DNA from: UBA5066 sp046331465
Lineage (GTDB): Bacteria > Acidobacteriota > Thermoanaerobaculia > UBA5066
Length of the DNA: 64,000 bases
Direction: 5' to 3'
NCBI GenBank assembly: GCA_046331465.1
Contig: JAXLQV010000002.1
Span: forward strand, 124,001 to 188,000
Shown: positions 53,999-61,454 of the stretch, piece after piece
Position numbering within the stretch: position 1 is the stretch's first letter
Layout: every line of letters begins with the position of its first letter
Made by a program: the position numbers and the translations under genes
Notes under the pieces: generated by a model
Databases searched by the model: none
Told to the model about the DNA's origin: nothing
The model's input: the letters and a program-made list of their open reading frames with translations, nothing else

Positions 53999-56900
53999 AT
54001 GGCGCTGACCCCCGAACACCCCCGCGAGAGCACGGGCCCTTCGCCGGAAGGCGAAGGGGCGGAGGAGCGCGGCCGCGCGGCGCGGCTCCCCGCGTCCCTC
54101 GCGGCGGCGCTCGAGGCGACGCCCGACGCGGCGCTCGTCGTGGCGGCGGACGGGACGGTCGTCGCGGTCAACGAGGCGTTCGAGTCGACGTTCCCGGCCG
54201 GGGCCACCGGCGCGCCTCTCTCGGCCGTCCTCTCCTCGGGAGCCGCGGAGCTCCTCGAGGGAGCGCGCGAGCGCGGGGCCTTCCTCGGCGAGGGGCGGGC
54301 GTGCCGCGCGGACGGCTCGGAGGCCGAGCTCCGCCTCTCGGCGCGCCGGCTGCGCGGCGCGGAGGGAACGGCCGGGACGCTCGTCGTGACCGCGACCGAC
54401 GTGACGGCGGCCCGGCGCCTCGAGCGGGCCGCGGCCGTCCTCGGCACCGCGCTCGACGCCGGCCCGGCCGACGGTTTCTTCGACCGCCTCGCGGCGGGGC
54501 TCGCCGAGACGCTCCGGATGGAGATGGTCGTCGTCGGCCGCCTCGAGGAGGGGGAGAGCCGACGCGTGAGGACGCTCGCCTTCCGTGCGGGCGGGAGCCC
54601 GGCCGCGCCGTTCGTCTACGACCTTCGCGGGGCGCCGTGCGAGCAGGTCGTCGGGAGGGCGCCGTGCGTCTACGCGGACCTCGTCGCCGAGCTCTTCCCG
54701 GAGGACGTCGTCCTCGCCCGGGCGGGCCTCGCGAGCTACGTCGGGGTCCCTCTCGCGTCCGTGGACGGCTCGCCGCTCGGCCTCCTCGCGGCCCTCTCGT
54801 CGCGTCCGCTCCACGACGGCGGCTCGGCCGTCCGTGCCCTCGCCCTGTTCGCCGCGCGCGCGGCGTCCGAGATCGAGCGGCGGGAGGCGCGCCGCGAGAA
54901 GGGGGAGCGCGAAGAGGAGGGGCGTCGGCTCGTCGCGTCGATCCCCGTCGGGCTCCACTACTACGCGCTCGACGACCGGGGCCGTCTCGTCTTCCGCGGC
55001 GCGAACCCGGCCGCGGACGCGATCCTCGGCGTCGACAACCGGCAGTTCGTCGGTCGGACGATCGAGGAGGCGTTCCCGGCGCTCGCCGGGACCGCCCTGC
55101 CCGGCGCCTACCGGCGCGTCGCGACGGAGGGGGTGCCGTGGCGGAGCGAGGAGGTCGCGTACGCCGACGGCCGGATCGCGGGCGCCTTCCTCGTCCAGGC
55201 GTTCCAGACGGCTCCGGGCGAGATGGCGGCCGCGTTCCTCGACATCACGGCGCGGCGGCGGACGGAGGACGCGCTCCGAGAGAGGGAGGCGAGGCTCGAC
55301 CGGCTCAACCGGGCGCTCCGGGCCTCCGCCCGGGTCCGCGAGATCCTCGCCGAGGCGCTCGAGCCGGGAGAGCTCGTCGGCCGCGTCTGCGCGGCCCTCG
55401 TCGAGGAGCGGGAGTACGTCTTCTCCTGGGTCGGCCTCCTCGACGAGTCGGGGAGCGAGGTGCGCCTCGCGGGCGCCTCGAAGCCCTGCGACCCGGGGCT
55501 CTTCCGGATCGACCTCAAGACCCTTCACGGCGGGACGGCGTGCGGGAGGACCGCGTTCCTGACCGGGACGCCAGTCATCGTCGGCTCCGAGGCCGGTGAG
55601 GCGGACTGCCCCGAGTGCCCGGCGAGGCGGGAGTACCCGGACGGGTCGGCGCTCGCAATGCCTCTCTGGAGGGGAGACCGCGTCCTCGGGATCCTCGCGG
55701 TCTACGCGGCGGACCAGTCCGTCTTCGACACCGAGGAGACGCGGCTCGTCGCGGAGATGGCCGACGCCCTCGCGGCGGCGATCGACCGCCTGGAGGCCGA
55801 GGCGCAGCGGGCCGAGGCGCGGAGGGAGAGGGCGTTCCGCGCCGACGTCGCCTCGGCGGCGCTCCGCGAGGACAGCCTTCCCCCCCTCCTCGCGGCTCTG
55901 TCGGGGGCCGTGGAACGGCGGCTCTCGGCGGCGGGCGCCCTCGTCGCGCTCTGGGACGAGGACCACGAGCGGATCGCGCTCGCGAGCGGGCGGGGGACGC
56001 TCGAGGCGGTGGCGGCCGAGGAGGGGGCGGTCGCCGCGGAGGCCGCGCGGCTCTTCGGAACGGCGGCGACCGCGGAGTCCCCGGAAGGCTTCCCGTCGCA
56101 GCTCCTCCCCGGCAGCCCGGTGACGGTCTGGCCGCTGCGCGACGGGAAGCACGTGCTCGGCCTCCTCGCGGTCGCCTGGCGCGAAGCGCCGTCCCGCTCC
56201 GGGCTCGTGTCGGGCGCCGAGGCCACCGGGCCGCTCGCGCTCGCGCTCGCCAAGGCGAGGCTCTTCGACGTGAACCGCGAGCGCCTCGCGACGCTCCTCG
56301 CCCTCCACGAGACGGGCGTCGACCTCGGCTCGAGCCGCGACCGCGACCTCCTCCTCCGCTCGATCGTCGAGCGCGCTCAGGGGCTCGTACACGGGACGAT
56401 GGCGGGCCTCTACCTCTCGCGCCCGGACGGCCGCGTCGAGCTCGTCCTCGCGAACGGTACGCTCGAGAGGTACGTCGGCACCCTCCTCTCGCCGGGGGAG
56501 GGTGTGGCGGGAACGGTGGCGGCGACGCGCGAGCCGATCCTCCTCGCCGACTACCGGAGCTGGCCGGCGCGGTCGCCCGCCTTCGCGGGGGTCGGGATCG
56601 GGTCGGTCATCGCAGTGCCGGTCCTATGGCGGGGAGAGGTGCTCGGCAGCCTCTTCGTGAACCACCGGGTCCCGGGGCGTTTCGGCGCCGCGGACCTCGA
56701 GACGGTCCGGCTCTTCGCCGAGCAGGCGGCGGTCGCGATCGCGAACGCGCGGCTCGTCCGCGACCTGAAGGGGGCCGCCGAGGAGCTCGCGCTCGCCTAC
56801 GACGCGACGCTCGAGGGGTGGGTGCGTGCCCTCGACCTCCGCGACAAGGAGACGGAAGGGCACACCCAGCGCGTCGTCGACCGGACGCTCGACCTCGCGC

Positions 56901-57346
56901 GGCGCGCGGGGATCGCCGAGGAGAGGCTCGTCCACGTGAGGCGCGGCGCTCTCCTCCACGACATCGGGAAGGTCGGGATCCCGGACCGGATCCTCCAGAA
57001 GCCCGGGCCGCTCACCGACGAGGAGTGGGCGGTCATGCGGCTCCACCCGACGTACGCGCACGACATGCTCTCGGGGATCGGCTTCCTCCGGCCGGCCCTC
57101 GACATCCCGTGGGCCCACCACGAGAGGTGGGACGGGACGGGCTACCCGCGCGGCCTCCGGGGCGAGGAGATCCCGCTCGTGGCCCGGGTGTTCGCGGTCG
57201 TCGACATCTGGGACGCCCTCCGCTACGACCGGCCGTACCGACGGGGCCTTCCCGCGGGAGAGGTGCGCGACTACCTCCGGAGCATCTCCGGGACGCACCT
57301 CGACGCGCGCCTCGTCGACCTCTTCCTCGCGACGCTCCCGGAGTAG
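53999..57346 (+). CDS. PAS/multi-GAF/HD-GYP cyclic-di-GMP phosphodiesterase
   Basis: 1115 aa, no membrane helix. Approximate order: PAS (30-145), GAF (160-310), PAS (320-430), GAF (455-605), GAF (615-760), GAF (780-925), then HD-GYP (930-1110). The HD pair is His987-Asp988 in GALLHDIGKVGIPDRIL and the GYP triad is at 1048-1050 in DGTGYPRGLRGEEIPL, so it should hydrolyse cyclic di-GMP. The second GAF holds a DCPECPARR Cys pair of unknown role. Ligands of the GAF and PAS modules are unknown. ATG 53999 has GGAGG upstream. It would oppose the GGDEF cyclase at 10009-11163 in the same network. Confidence 0.92.
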   Translation: MALTPEHPRESTGPSPEGEGAEERGRAARLPASLAAALEATPDAALVVAADGTVVAVNEAFESTFPAGATGAPLSAVLSSGAAELLEGARERGAFLGEGRACRADGSEAELRLSARRLRGAEGTAGTLVVTATDVTAARRLERAAAVLGTALDAGPADGFFDRLAAGLAETLRMEMVVVGRLEEGESRRVRTLAFRAGGSPAAPFVYDLRGAPCEQVVGRAPCVYADLVAELFPEDVVLARAGLASYVGVPLASVDGSPLGLLAALSSRPLHDGGSAVRALALFAARAASEIERREARREKGEREEEGRRLVASIPVGLHYYALDDRGRLVFRGANPAADAILGVDNRQFVGRTIEEAFPALAGTALPGAYRRVATEGVPWRSEEVAYADGRIAGAFLVQAFQTAPGEMAAAFLDITARRRTEDALREREARLDRLNRALRASARVREILAEALEPGELVGRVCAALVEEREYVFSWVGLLDESGSEVRLAGASKPCDPGLFRIDLKTLHGGTACGRTAFLTGTPVIVGSEAGEADCPECPARREYPDGSALAMPLWRGDRVLGILAVYAADQSVFDTEETRLVAEMADALAAAIDRLEAEAQRAEARRERAFRADVASAALREDSLPPLLAALSGAVERRLSAAGALVALWDEDHERIALASGRGTLEAVAAEEGAVAAEAARLFGTAATAESPEGFPSQLLPGSPVTVWPLRDGKHVLGLLAVAWREAPSRSGLVSGAEATGPLALALAKARLFDVNRERLATLLALHETGVDLGSSRDRDLLLRSIVERAQGLVHGTMAGLYLSRPDGRVELVLANGTLERYVGTLLSPGEGVAGTVAATREPILLADYRSWPARSPAFAGVGIGSVIAVPVLWRGEVLGSLFVNHRVPGRFGAADLETVRLFAEQAAVAIANARLVRDLKGAAEELALAYDATLEGWVRALDLRDKETEGHTQRVVDRTLDLARRAGIAEERLVHVRRGALLHDIGKVGIPDRILQKPGPLTDEEWAVMRLHPTYAHDMLSGIGFLRPALDIPWAHHERWDGTGYPRGLRGEEIPLVARVFAVVDIWDALRYDRPYRRGLPAGEVRDYLRSISGTHLDARLVDLFLATLPE

Positions 57347-57363
57347 CGAAGGCCCGGCAGGGC

Positions 57364-57918
57364 TCAGCCCTTCTTCGGCAGGACCTCCTCGAGCTTCTTC
57401 GTCACCTCCTCGGCCATCGGGTCGACGCGCGTCCCGAAGCGCGCGACGACCTTCCCGTTCGGGTCGACGAGGAACTTGTTGAAGTTCCAGCTGATCGCGC
57501 CGTCGAAGCCGGGGAGCGTCGTGAGGTACCTGTAGAGCGGGTGGATGCCGTCCCCCTTCACCGAGATCTTCTCGAAGAGCGGGAACGTGACCTTGTAGTT
57601 CGCCGTGCAGAAGGCCCGGATCTCGGAGTTCGTCCCCGGCTCCTGCCCCATGAAGTCGTTCGCGGGGAAGGCGAGGACCTCGAAGCCGCGGTCCCTGTAC
57701 TTCTCGTAGAGCTGCTCCATCGGCGCGTACTGCTTCGTGTAGCCGCACCGGCTCGCGGTGTTCACGATGAGGAGCGCCTTGCCGCGGTAGTCGGCGAGCT
57801 TCTTCGGGGTGCCGTCGTTCAGGTTGAGGGTGAAGGCGTGGACGCCCGCGTCGCCCGCCGTCGCCAGGGACGCGACGGCGAGGGCGGCGGCCGCGAGGAG
57901 GGTCTTCGGGAGCTTCAT
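57364..57918 (-). CDS. Secreted glutathione peroxidase family protein (thioredoxin-type)
   Basis: 184 aa. Signal peptide to about residue 22. Peroxidatic Cys58 in VNTASRCGYTKQ, and a Cys104 in IRAFCTANYKVTFP, 46 residues on, at the position of the resolving Cys of thioredoxin-dependent peroxidases. The conserved FPCNQFG loop reads FPANDFMGQEPG, so the usual Cys-Asn-Gln is altered; WNFNKFLV is intact. Probably reduces peroxides in the periplasm with a thioredoxin-like donor; the cytoplasmic TrxA in this window cannot be that donor directly. ATG 57918. Convergent with the HD-GYP gene (17-bp gap). Confidence 0.9.
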   Translation of the reverse strand: MKLPKTLLAAAALAVASLATAGDAGVHAFTLNLNDGTPKKLADYRGKALLIVNTASRCGYTKQYAPMEQLYEKYRDRGFEVLAFPANDFMGQEPGTNSEIRAFCTANYKVTFPLFEKISVKGDGIHPLYRYLTTLPGFDGAISWNFNKFLVDPNGKVVARFGTRVDPMAEEVTKKLEEVLPKKG

Positions 57919-57967
57919 CGTCGGGGTCCTCCGGACTCCCTCTACGCGACGGCCGCGCCCGCGGATC

Positions 57968-58423
57968 TCAGCGCTTCGGGTCGACCGGGGCGAGGATGAC
58001 GGTCCGCTCCCCCTCCTTCCCGGGGATCGTCTGGAACGGCGCCGTCACCGAGGTCGCCTCTCCGACGGGAGGCCGGGGCGGAGGCGGCGCCGGGACGACG
58101 GGCGCCGGGACGACCGGGACGGGCGCGGCCGCTTCCGGCGGCGCCGGAGGAGGTGCGGGCGGGGGCGGAGGGGGCGGCGCCGGGTGTGGGACGGCGGGGA
58201 TCGCGACGGTGTGCGCCGAGACGGGGCGGTCCGGGATCGGCATCGCCTGGGAGCCCGAGGCCTCGACCCGCTTGCCGCCGCGCATGAGCCGCAGCGTCTT
58301 GAAGCGGTCCTCGTCGATGAGGCCGTTCATCGGGTACTCCTGCCGCGAGGCGAGGATCTCGACGGCGTCGAGGGGTGAGATGCCGAGCTCCTGCGCGGCG
58401 TCGCCGATCCACTTCACGGCCAT
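57968..58423 (-). CDS. Proline-rich protein of unknown function
   Basis: 151 aa. Residues 1-50 form a small helical domain with WIGDAAQELGISPLDAVEILASR, with a helix-turn-helix-like look. The middle (about 80-120) is almost pure Pro/Ala/Val. A short conserved-looking C-terminal end reads TVILAPVDPKR. No signal peptide or membrane helix. ATG 58423 has GGAGG. It starts 12 bp after the coiled-coil gene, so the two are one operon. I do not recognise the family; the helical head could bind DNA or the coiled-coil partner, which is a guess. Confidence 0.6.
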   Translation of the reverse strand: MAVKWIGDAAQELGISPLDAVEILASRQEYPMNGLIDEDRFKTLRLMRGGKRVEASGSQAMPIPDRPVSAHTVAIPAVPHPAPPPPPPPAPPPAPPEAAAPVPVVPAPVVPAPPPPRPPVGEATSVTAPFQTIPGKEGERTVILAPVDPKR

Positions 58424-58435
58424 GGCTGCCTCCGG

Positions 58436-59356
58436 TCAGGAGCGGCGGGCGCCGCCCCTGGGAAAGACCGCCGAAGCGATCTCGGGTTCGAGGAAGACGC
58501 CCGTCAGCTCGCACGGGACGCCCGCGGCCGCGGCCGCCTTCTTCAGGCCGTCCTCGACGGCGAGGAAGAGGTCGAGGGCCGTCTCGTCGGCGGGGCGGGA
58601 GCCGCAGGGCTTCTCGTAGACGACGACCCCCTCCTCGCGCCGGGGCTTCGGAACGCCGGGGCCGATCTTCTCGACGACGGAGGCCCAGGAGCCGAAGAGG
58701 AGGAGCGCCGCGAGGTCGTGGCTGCCGGAGGGCTCGGCCTCGTCGGGGAGTCCCACGGCCACGATCGCCTCCGGCTCGCCCTCCTCGAGCGCGGAGTAGA
58801 CGACGGTCGCCTTGAAGACTCCGTCCGGCGACGGGGGCGGGGCGACGAGCGGTCCGATCCGGGCCATCAGGTCCTGGCGCTCCTTCATGAGGGCCTTGCG
58901 CGCCGCGTCGGGGATCGGCGTGCCGGTGTCCTTCAGGAACGCCTCGATCTGGAAGAAGTTGTCCATCATCCGGCCGGTGTCGGCCTGGGCGAGGAGGCGG
59001 GCCCTCTCGCTCTCGAACCCGGCCCTCAGGCCCCGGAAGTCCTCGGCGATCCGGTGGCCGTCGGCGCGGTCGTGCTCGAGGCAGGAGCGGACCGCCTCGA
59101 CCTTCCGCTCGTACGTCTCGCGGTCGTAGTCGTCGCGGCGGGCCTCGATCTCGAGCAGCTCCTCCTCCGTCCGCGCCACGTCCTCGGCGAGGCGGCGGAG
59201 CTGCTGCTCGAGCATCCCGATCTCGTCGCGCTTGCGCTTCCCTTCCGCCGCGAGCTCCTCGATCTGGAGCCGCCGCGACTCCGCGTCCGTGCGGAGCGCC
59301 GCGAGCATGGCGCGCCGGTCGGCGTCGATCCGGAGGAAGTCCTTCAGGAGGCCCAT
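58436..59356 (-). CDS. Coiled-coil protein of unknown function
   Basis: 306 aa. Begins MGLLKDFLRID, then a long predicted coiled coil (about 13-120, rich in Glu/Arg/Leu heptads such as EQQLRRLAEDVARTEEELL), a short FFQIEAFLKDTGTPIPDAARK helix region, and a C-terminal globular domain (about 175-300) with AIVAVGLPDE and HDLAALLLFGSWASV. No signal peptide. I do not know a family. AAGGAG precedes ATG 59356; a TATAGA box lies about 50 nt upstream. Divergent from the [2Fe-2S] ferredoxin gene and co-transcribed with the Pro-rich gene. Confidence 0.65.
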   Translation of the reverse strand: MGLLKDFLRIDADRRAMLAALRTDAESRRLQIEELAAEGKRKRDEIGMLEQQLRRLAEDVARTEEELLEIEARRDDYDRETYERKVEAVRSCLEHDRADGHRIAEDFRGLRAGFESERARLLAQADTGRMMDNFFQIEAFLKDTGTPIPDAARKALMKERQDLMARIGPLVAPPPSPDGVFKATVVYSALEEGEPEAIVAVGLPDEAEPSGSHDLAALLLFGSWASVVEKIGPGVPKPRREEGVVVYEKPCGSRPADETALDLFLAVEDGLKKAAAAAGVPCELTGVFLEPEIASAVFPRGGARRS

Positions 59357-59406
59357 CGTGTCGCTCCTTCGCTTCCGAGTGGTGGGTACGGGTACGGGCC
59401 AAAGAG

Positions 59407-59436
59407 TCTATAACGCGCCCCCCTTTCCCCTAGACT
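59407..59436. promoter_or_regulatory. Divergent -10 candidates for the coiled-coil operon and the ferredoxin gene
   Basis: Minus-strand TATAGA (59407-59412) faces the coiled-coil gene; plus-strand TAGACT (59431-59436) precedes the ferredoxin gene by 19 nt, with GGGGAGGA between it and ATG 59456. Confidence 0.45.
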
Positions 59437-59455
59437 CCCCGCGGGGAGGACGCCG

Positions 59456-59845
59456 ATGGACGGAACGCCCGGGACCGAGGCGGAGAGGATCGCCCGCAAG
59501 CTCGCGAAGATCGGCCTCGCCTCCGCGCGGCGCCACGTCTTCCTCTGCGCCGACCGGGAGAACCCGAAGTGCGCGGACGCCGAGCGCGCGATGGCCGCCT
59601 GGACCCACCTCAAGGACGGGCTGAGGAGGCGGGGCCTCTCGGAGGAGGGAGGCGTCCTCCGGACGCGGGTCGGCTGCCTCCGCGTCTGCGAGGGGGGGCC
59701 GATCGCCGTCGTCTACCCCGAGGGGGTCTGGTACCGCGCCTGCGACCCGCCTGTCCTCGACCGGATCATCGACGAGCACCTCGTCGGGGGCCGGCCCGTC
59801 GAGGAGTACGTCATCGCGACGCACCCGCTCCCCGAAGACGACTGA
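59456..59845 (+). CDS. Thioredoxin-like [2Fe-2S] ferredoxin
   Basis: 129 aa. The four ligands fit the thioredoxin-fold ferredoxin pattern: Cys31 and Cys39 (FLCADRENPKC), then Cys74 and Cys78 (VGCLRVCEGGP), with an additional Cys96. The IAVVYPEGVWY strand is typical. Such proteins are electron carriers or redox sensors related to the NuoE fold; the physiological partner is unknown. ATG 59456 has GGGGAGGA. Single gene between the divergent coiled-coil operon and a convergent MiaE gene. Confidence 0.88.
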   Translation: MDGTPGTEAERIARKLAKIGLASARRHVFLCADRENPKCADAERAMAAWTHLKDGLRRRGLSEEGGVLRTRVGCLRVCEGGPIAVVYPEGVWYRACDPPVLDRIIDEHLVGGRPVEEYVIATHPLPEDD

Positions 59846-59861
59846 CCGGGCGTGACGCCGC

Positions 59862-59886
59862 GGGGAGGCTCGCGGCGAGCCTCCCC
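59862..59886. terminator. Bidirectional hairpin between the ferredoxin gene and miaE
   Basis: GGGGAGGCTCGC / GCGAGCCTCCCC, a nearly continuous palindrome with a single-base centre, 17 bp after the ferredoxin stop and 10 bp from the miaE stop. No T-tract. Confidence 0.55.
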
Positions 59887-59895
59887 GGTCCGCTG

Positions 59896-60486
59896 CTACC
59901 CGGGCGAGTGGACGGCGACGGGGCCGGTCGACGGCCCCTCGAGCGCCCGCGCCTCGACGACGAGGAGCTCGGCGAGGCGAGCGGCCGTCGCCTCCCTTCC
60001 CGCGTGCCGCTCGGCGAGCTCGAGGTAGGCGGGGCCGTGCCGCTCCTCGGCGACGGCGAGCTCGGCGTAGAGCTTCGCGAGGCGCGGCTCGCCGGAGAGG
60101 TGCGGCACGAGCGCGAGGAAGCGCTCGTGGCTCCGCGCCTCGACGAGCGCCCCGGCGAGGAGGAGGTCGAGCCCCTGCTCCGGTTCGCGCCCGGGGCGGC
60201 ACGCCGCGCGGAGCGCGGAGACGTAGGGGTTCGCGCGGCGGGTCCGCGTCGTCGCGCCGAGGCGCCGCGCCTCCCTCGTCGCCTTCCGGAAGTGGCGGAG
60301 CTCCTCGGTGGCGAGCGCGGAGAGGCGGTCGACGAGGAGAGGGTCGCCCGGGTAGCGGCCGACGAGGGCGAGGGCGAAGACGGCGGCCTGCAGCTCGCAG
60401 GCGGCGTGGTCGGCGACGAGCTCGGGGAGCCGCGCGGCGGCGCGCTCGGCCCAGGACGCGGGGGTCTTCGTCAGGAGCTCGATCAC
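59896..60486 (-). CDS. miaE: tRNA-(ms2io6A)-hydroxylase
   Basis: 196 aa, four-helix-bundle non-heme diiron fold. It hydroxylates the isopentenyl group of ms2i6A at position 37 of tRNA. Diiron ligands: DHAACELQAA, ATEELRHFRK, LVEARSHERF and AVAEERHG, in the family order. GTG 60486 overlaps the stop of the upstream membrane protein gene (GTGA). miaA and miaB are not in the window. The start is chosen because VIELLTKTP is the usual N-terminus. Confidence 0.88.
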   Translation of the reverse strand: MIELLTKTPASWAERAAARLPELVADHAACELQAAVFALALVGRYPGDPLLVDRLSALATEELRHFRKATREARRLGATTRTRRANPYVSALRAACRPGREPEQGLDLLLAGALVEARSHERFLALVPHLSGEPRLAKLYAELAVAEERHGPAYLELAERHAGREATAARLAELLVVEARALEGPSTGPVAVHSPG

Positions 60487-61454
60487 GACTCGATCTTCGC
60501 AGGCGCGGGGCGTGCCGTCTCGCGCGTCCCGCGCATCCAGGCCGTCGCCGCGCCGAGGTGGGCCGTCCGCGCGAGGACGCGGAGGAGGACGACGGCCTGC
60601 TGCCCGGCGACGAGGAGGGCGAGGAGGCGCCCGCTCCCGCCGCCCCACGAGGGGGCGAAGAGGAGCCACGCCGCGAGCGGGAGGAGCGCCGTGACGCCGA
60701 AGGAAGCCTCGAGGAGGAGCGCCTTCACGGGGCGCCCGACGACGAAGCCGAGACCCGAGGCGAGGGCGAGGAAGGGGTTCGCCGACTTCGCGACGCCGAG
60801 CGCGGCGCGCGACTGGGCGACGACGGCGCGGACGGCGCCGGTCGCGCCGAGGAACGCGAGGAGCCGGAGGAGGGAGAGCCCGCTCCGCTCCCAGTCCCAC
60901 CGCAGGTCGGGGGAGAGCGTCGCCTCGCGGGGAAGCTCCACGAGGACGAGGAACGCCCCGAGGATCGCCGCGAGGCCGACGAGCCCCACGAGGAGCGACG
61001 GCAGTCCGAGCCGGACGGCGTCGGCGAAGAAGGCGGAAAGGCTGCCCCGGTCGCGGTCGGCGGCGAAGCGCCCGACGAAGCCCCCGGCGAGGAGCGCCGA
61101 GAGCGCGGCGTGCAGGAGCCCGGCCGCGAGCAGCCCCGCGAACGGGCCGGAGAGGCGGGGGAGGTCGGCGAGCGGGAGGGTCCCCTCCTCGAGCGACTCG
61201 AGGCGCGCGCGGTCGCCGAGGAGCCCCGGCTCGGCCCGGAGGAGGTGCGCGCCGAGGACGACGTCCCACCCCTTCGCGAGGCCGTCGGCCGCGGGCCGCG
61301 CGTCGAGGAGGTCGTGGAGGCGCGAGGCGAGCGGGGCCGTGACGACGAGCGCGAGCGCCGCGTTCAGGAAGAGGGCGAGGAGGAGAGCCTTCCACGCCGT
61401 CGCGGCCGCGACGAGGCCGCGCAGCCAGAGGACGGGGAGGGCGTCCCCCTTCAC
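60483..61454 (-). CDS. Integral membrane protein of unknown function
   Basis: 323 aa, about six to seven membrane helices (for example AWKALLLALFLNAALALVV near the N-terminus, LLAAGLLHAALSALLAGGF, SLLVGLVGLAAILGAFLVLV, and LLPLAAWLLF). An extracytoplasmic or cytoplasmic loop of about 50 residues (HDLLDARPAADGLAKG) separates helices 1 and 2. No motif I recognise. GTG 61454 overlaps the M1 peptidase stop, and its own stop overlaps miaE: it sits in the middle of a tight three-gene chain. It could be a membrane partner of the peptidase, by position only. Confidence 0.65.
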   Translation of the reverse strand: MKGDALPVLWLRGLVAAATAWKALLLALFLNAALALVVTAPLASRLHDLLDARPAADGLAKGWDVVLGAHLLRAEPGLLGDRARLESLEEGTLPLADLPRLSGPFAGLLAAGLLHAALSALLAGGFVGRFAADRDRGSLSAFFADAVRLGLPSLLVGLVGLAAILGAFLVLVELPREATLSPDLRWDWERSGLSLLRLLAFLGATGAVRAVVAQSRAALGVAKSANPFLALASGLGFVVGRPVKALLLEASFGVTALLPLAAWLLFAPSWGGGSGRLLALLVAGQQAVVLLRVLARTAHLGAATAWMRGTRETARPAPAKIES

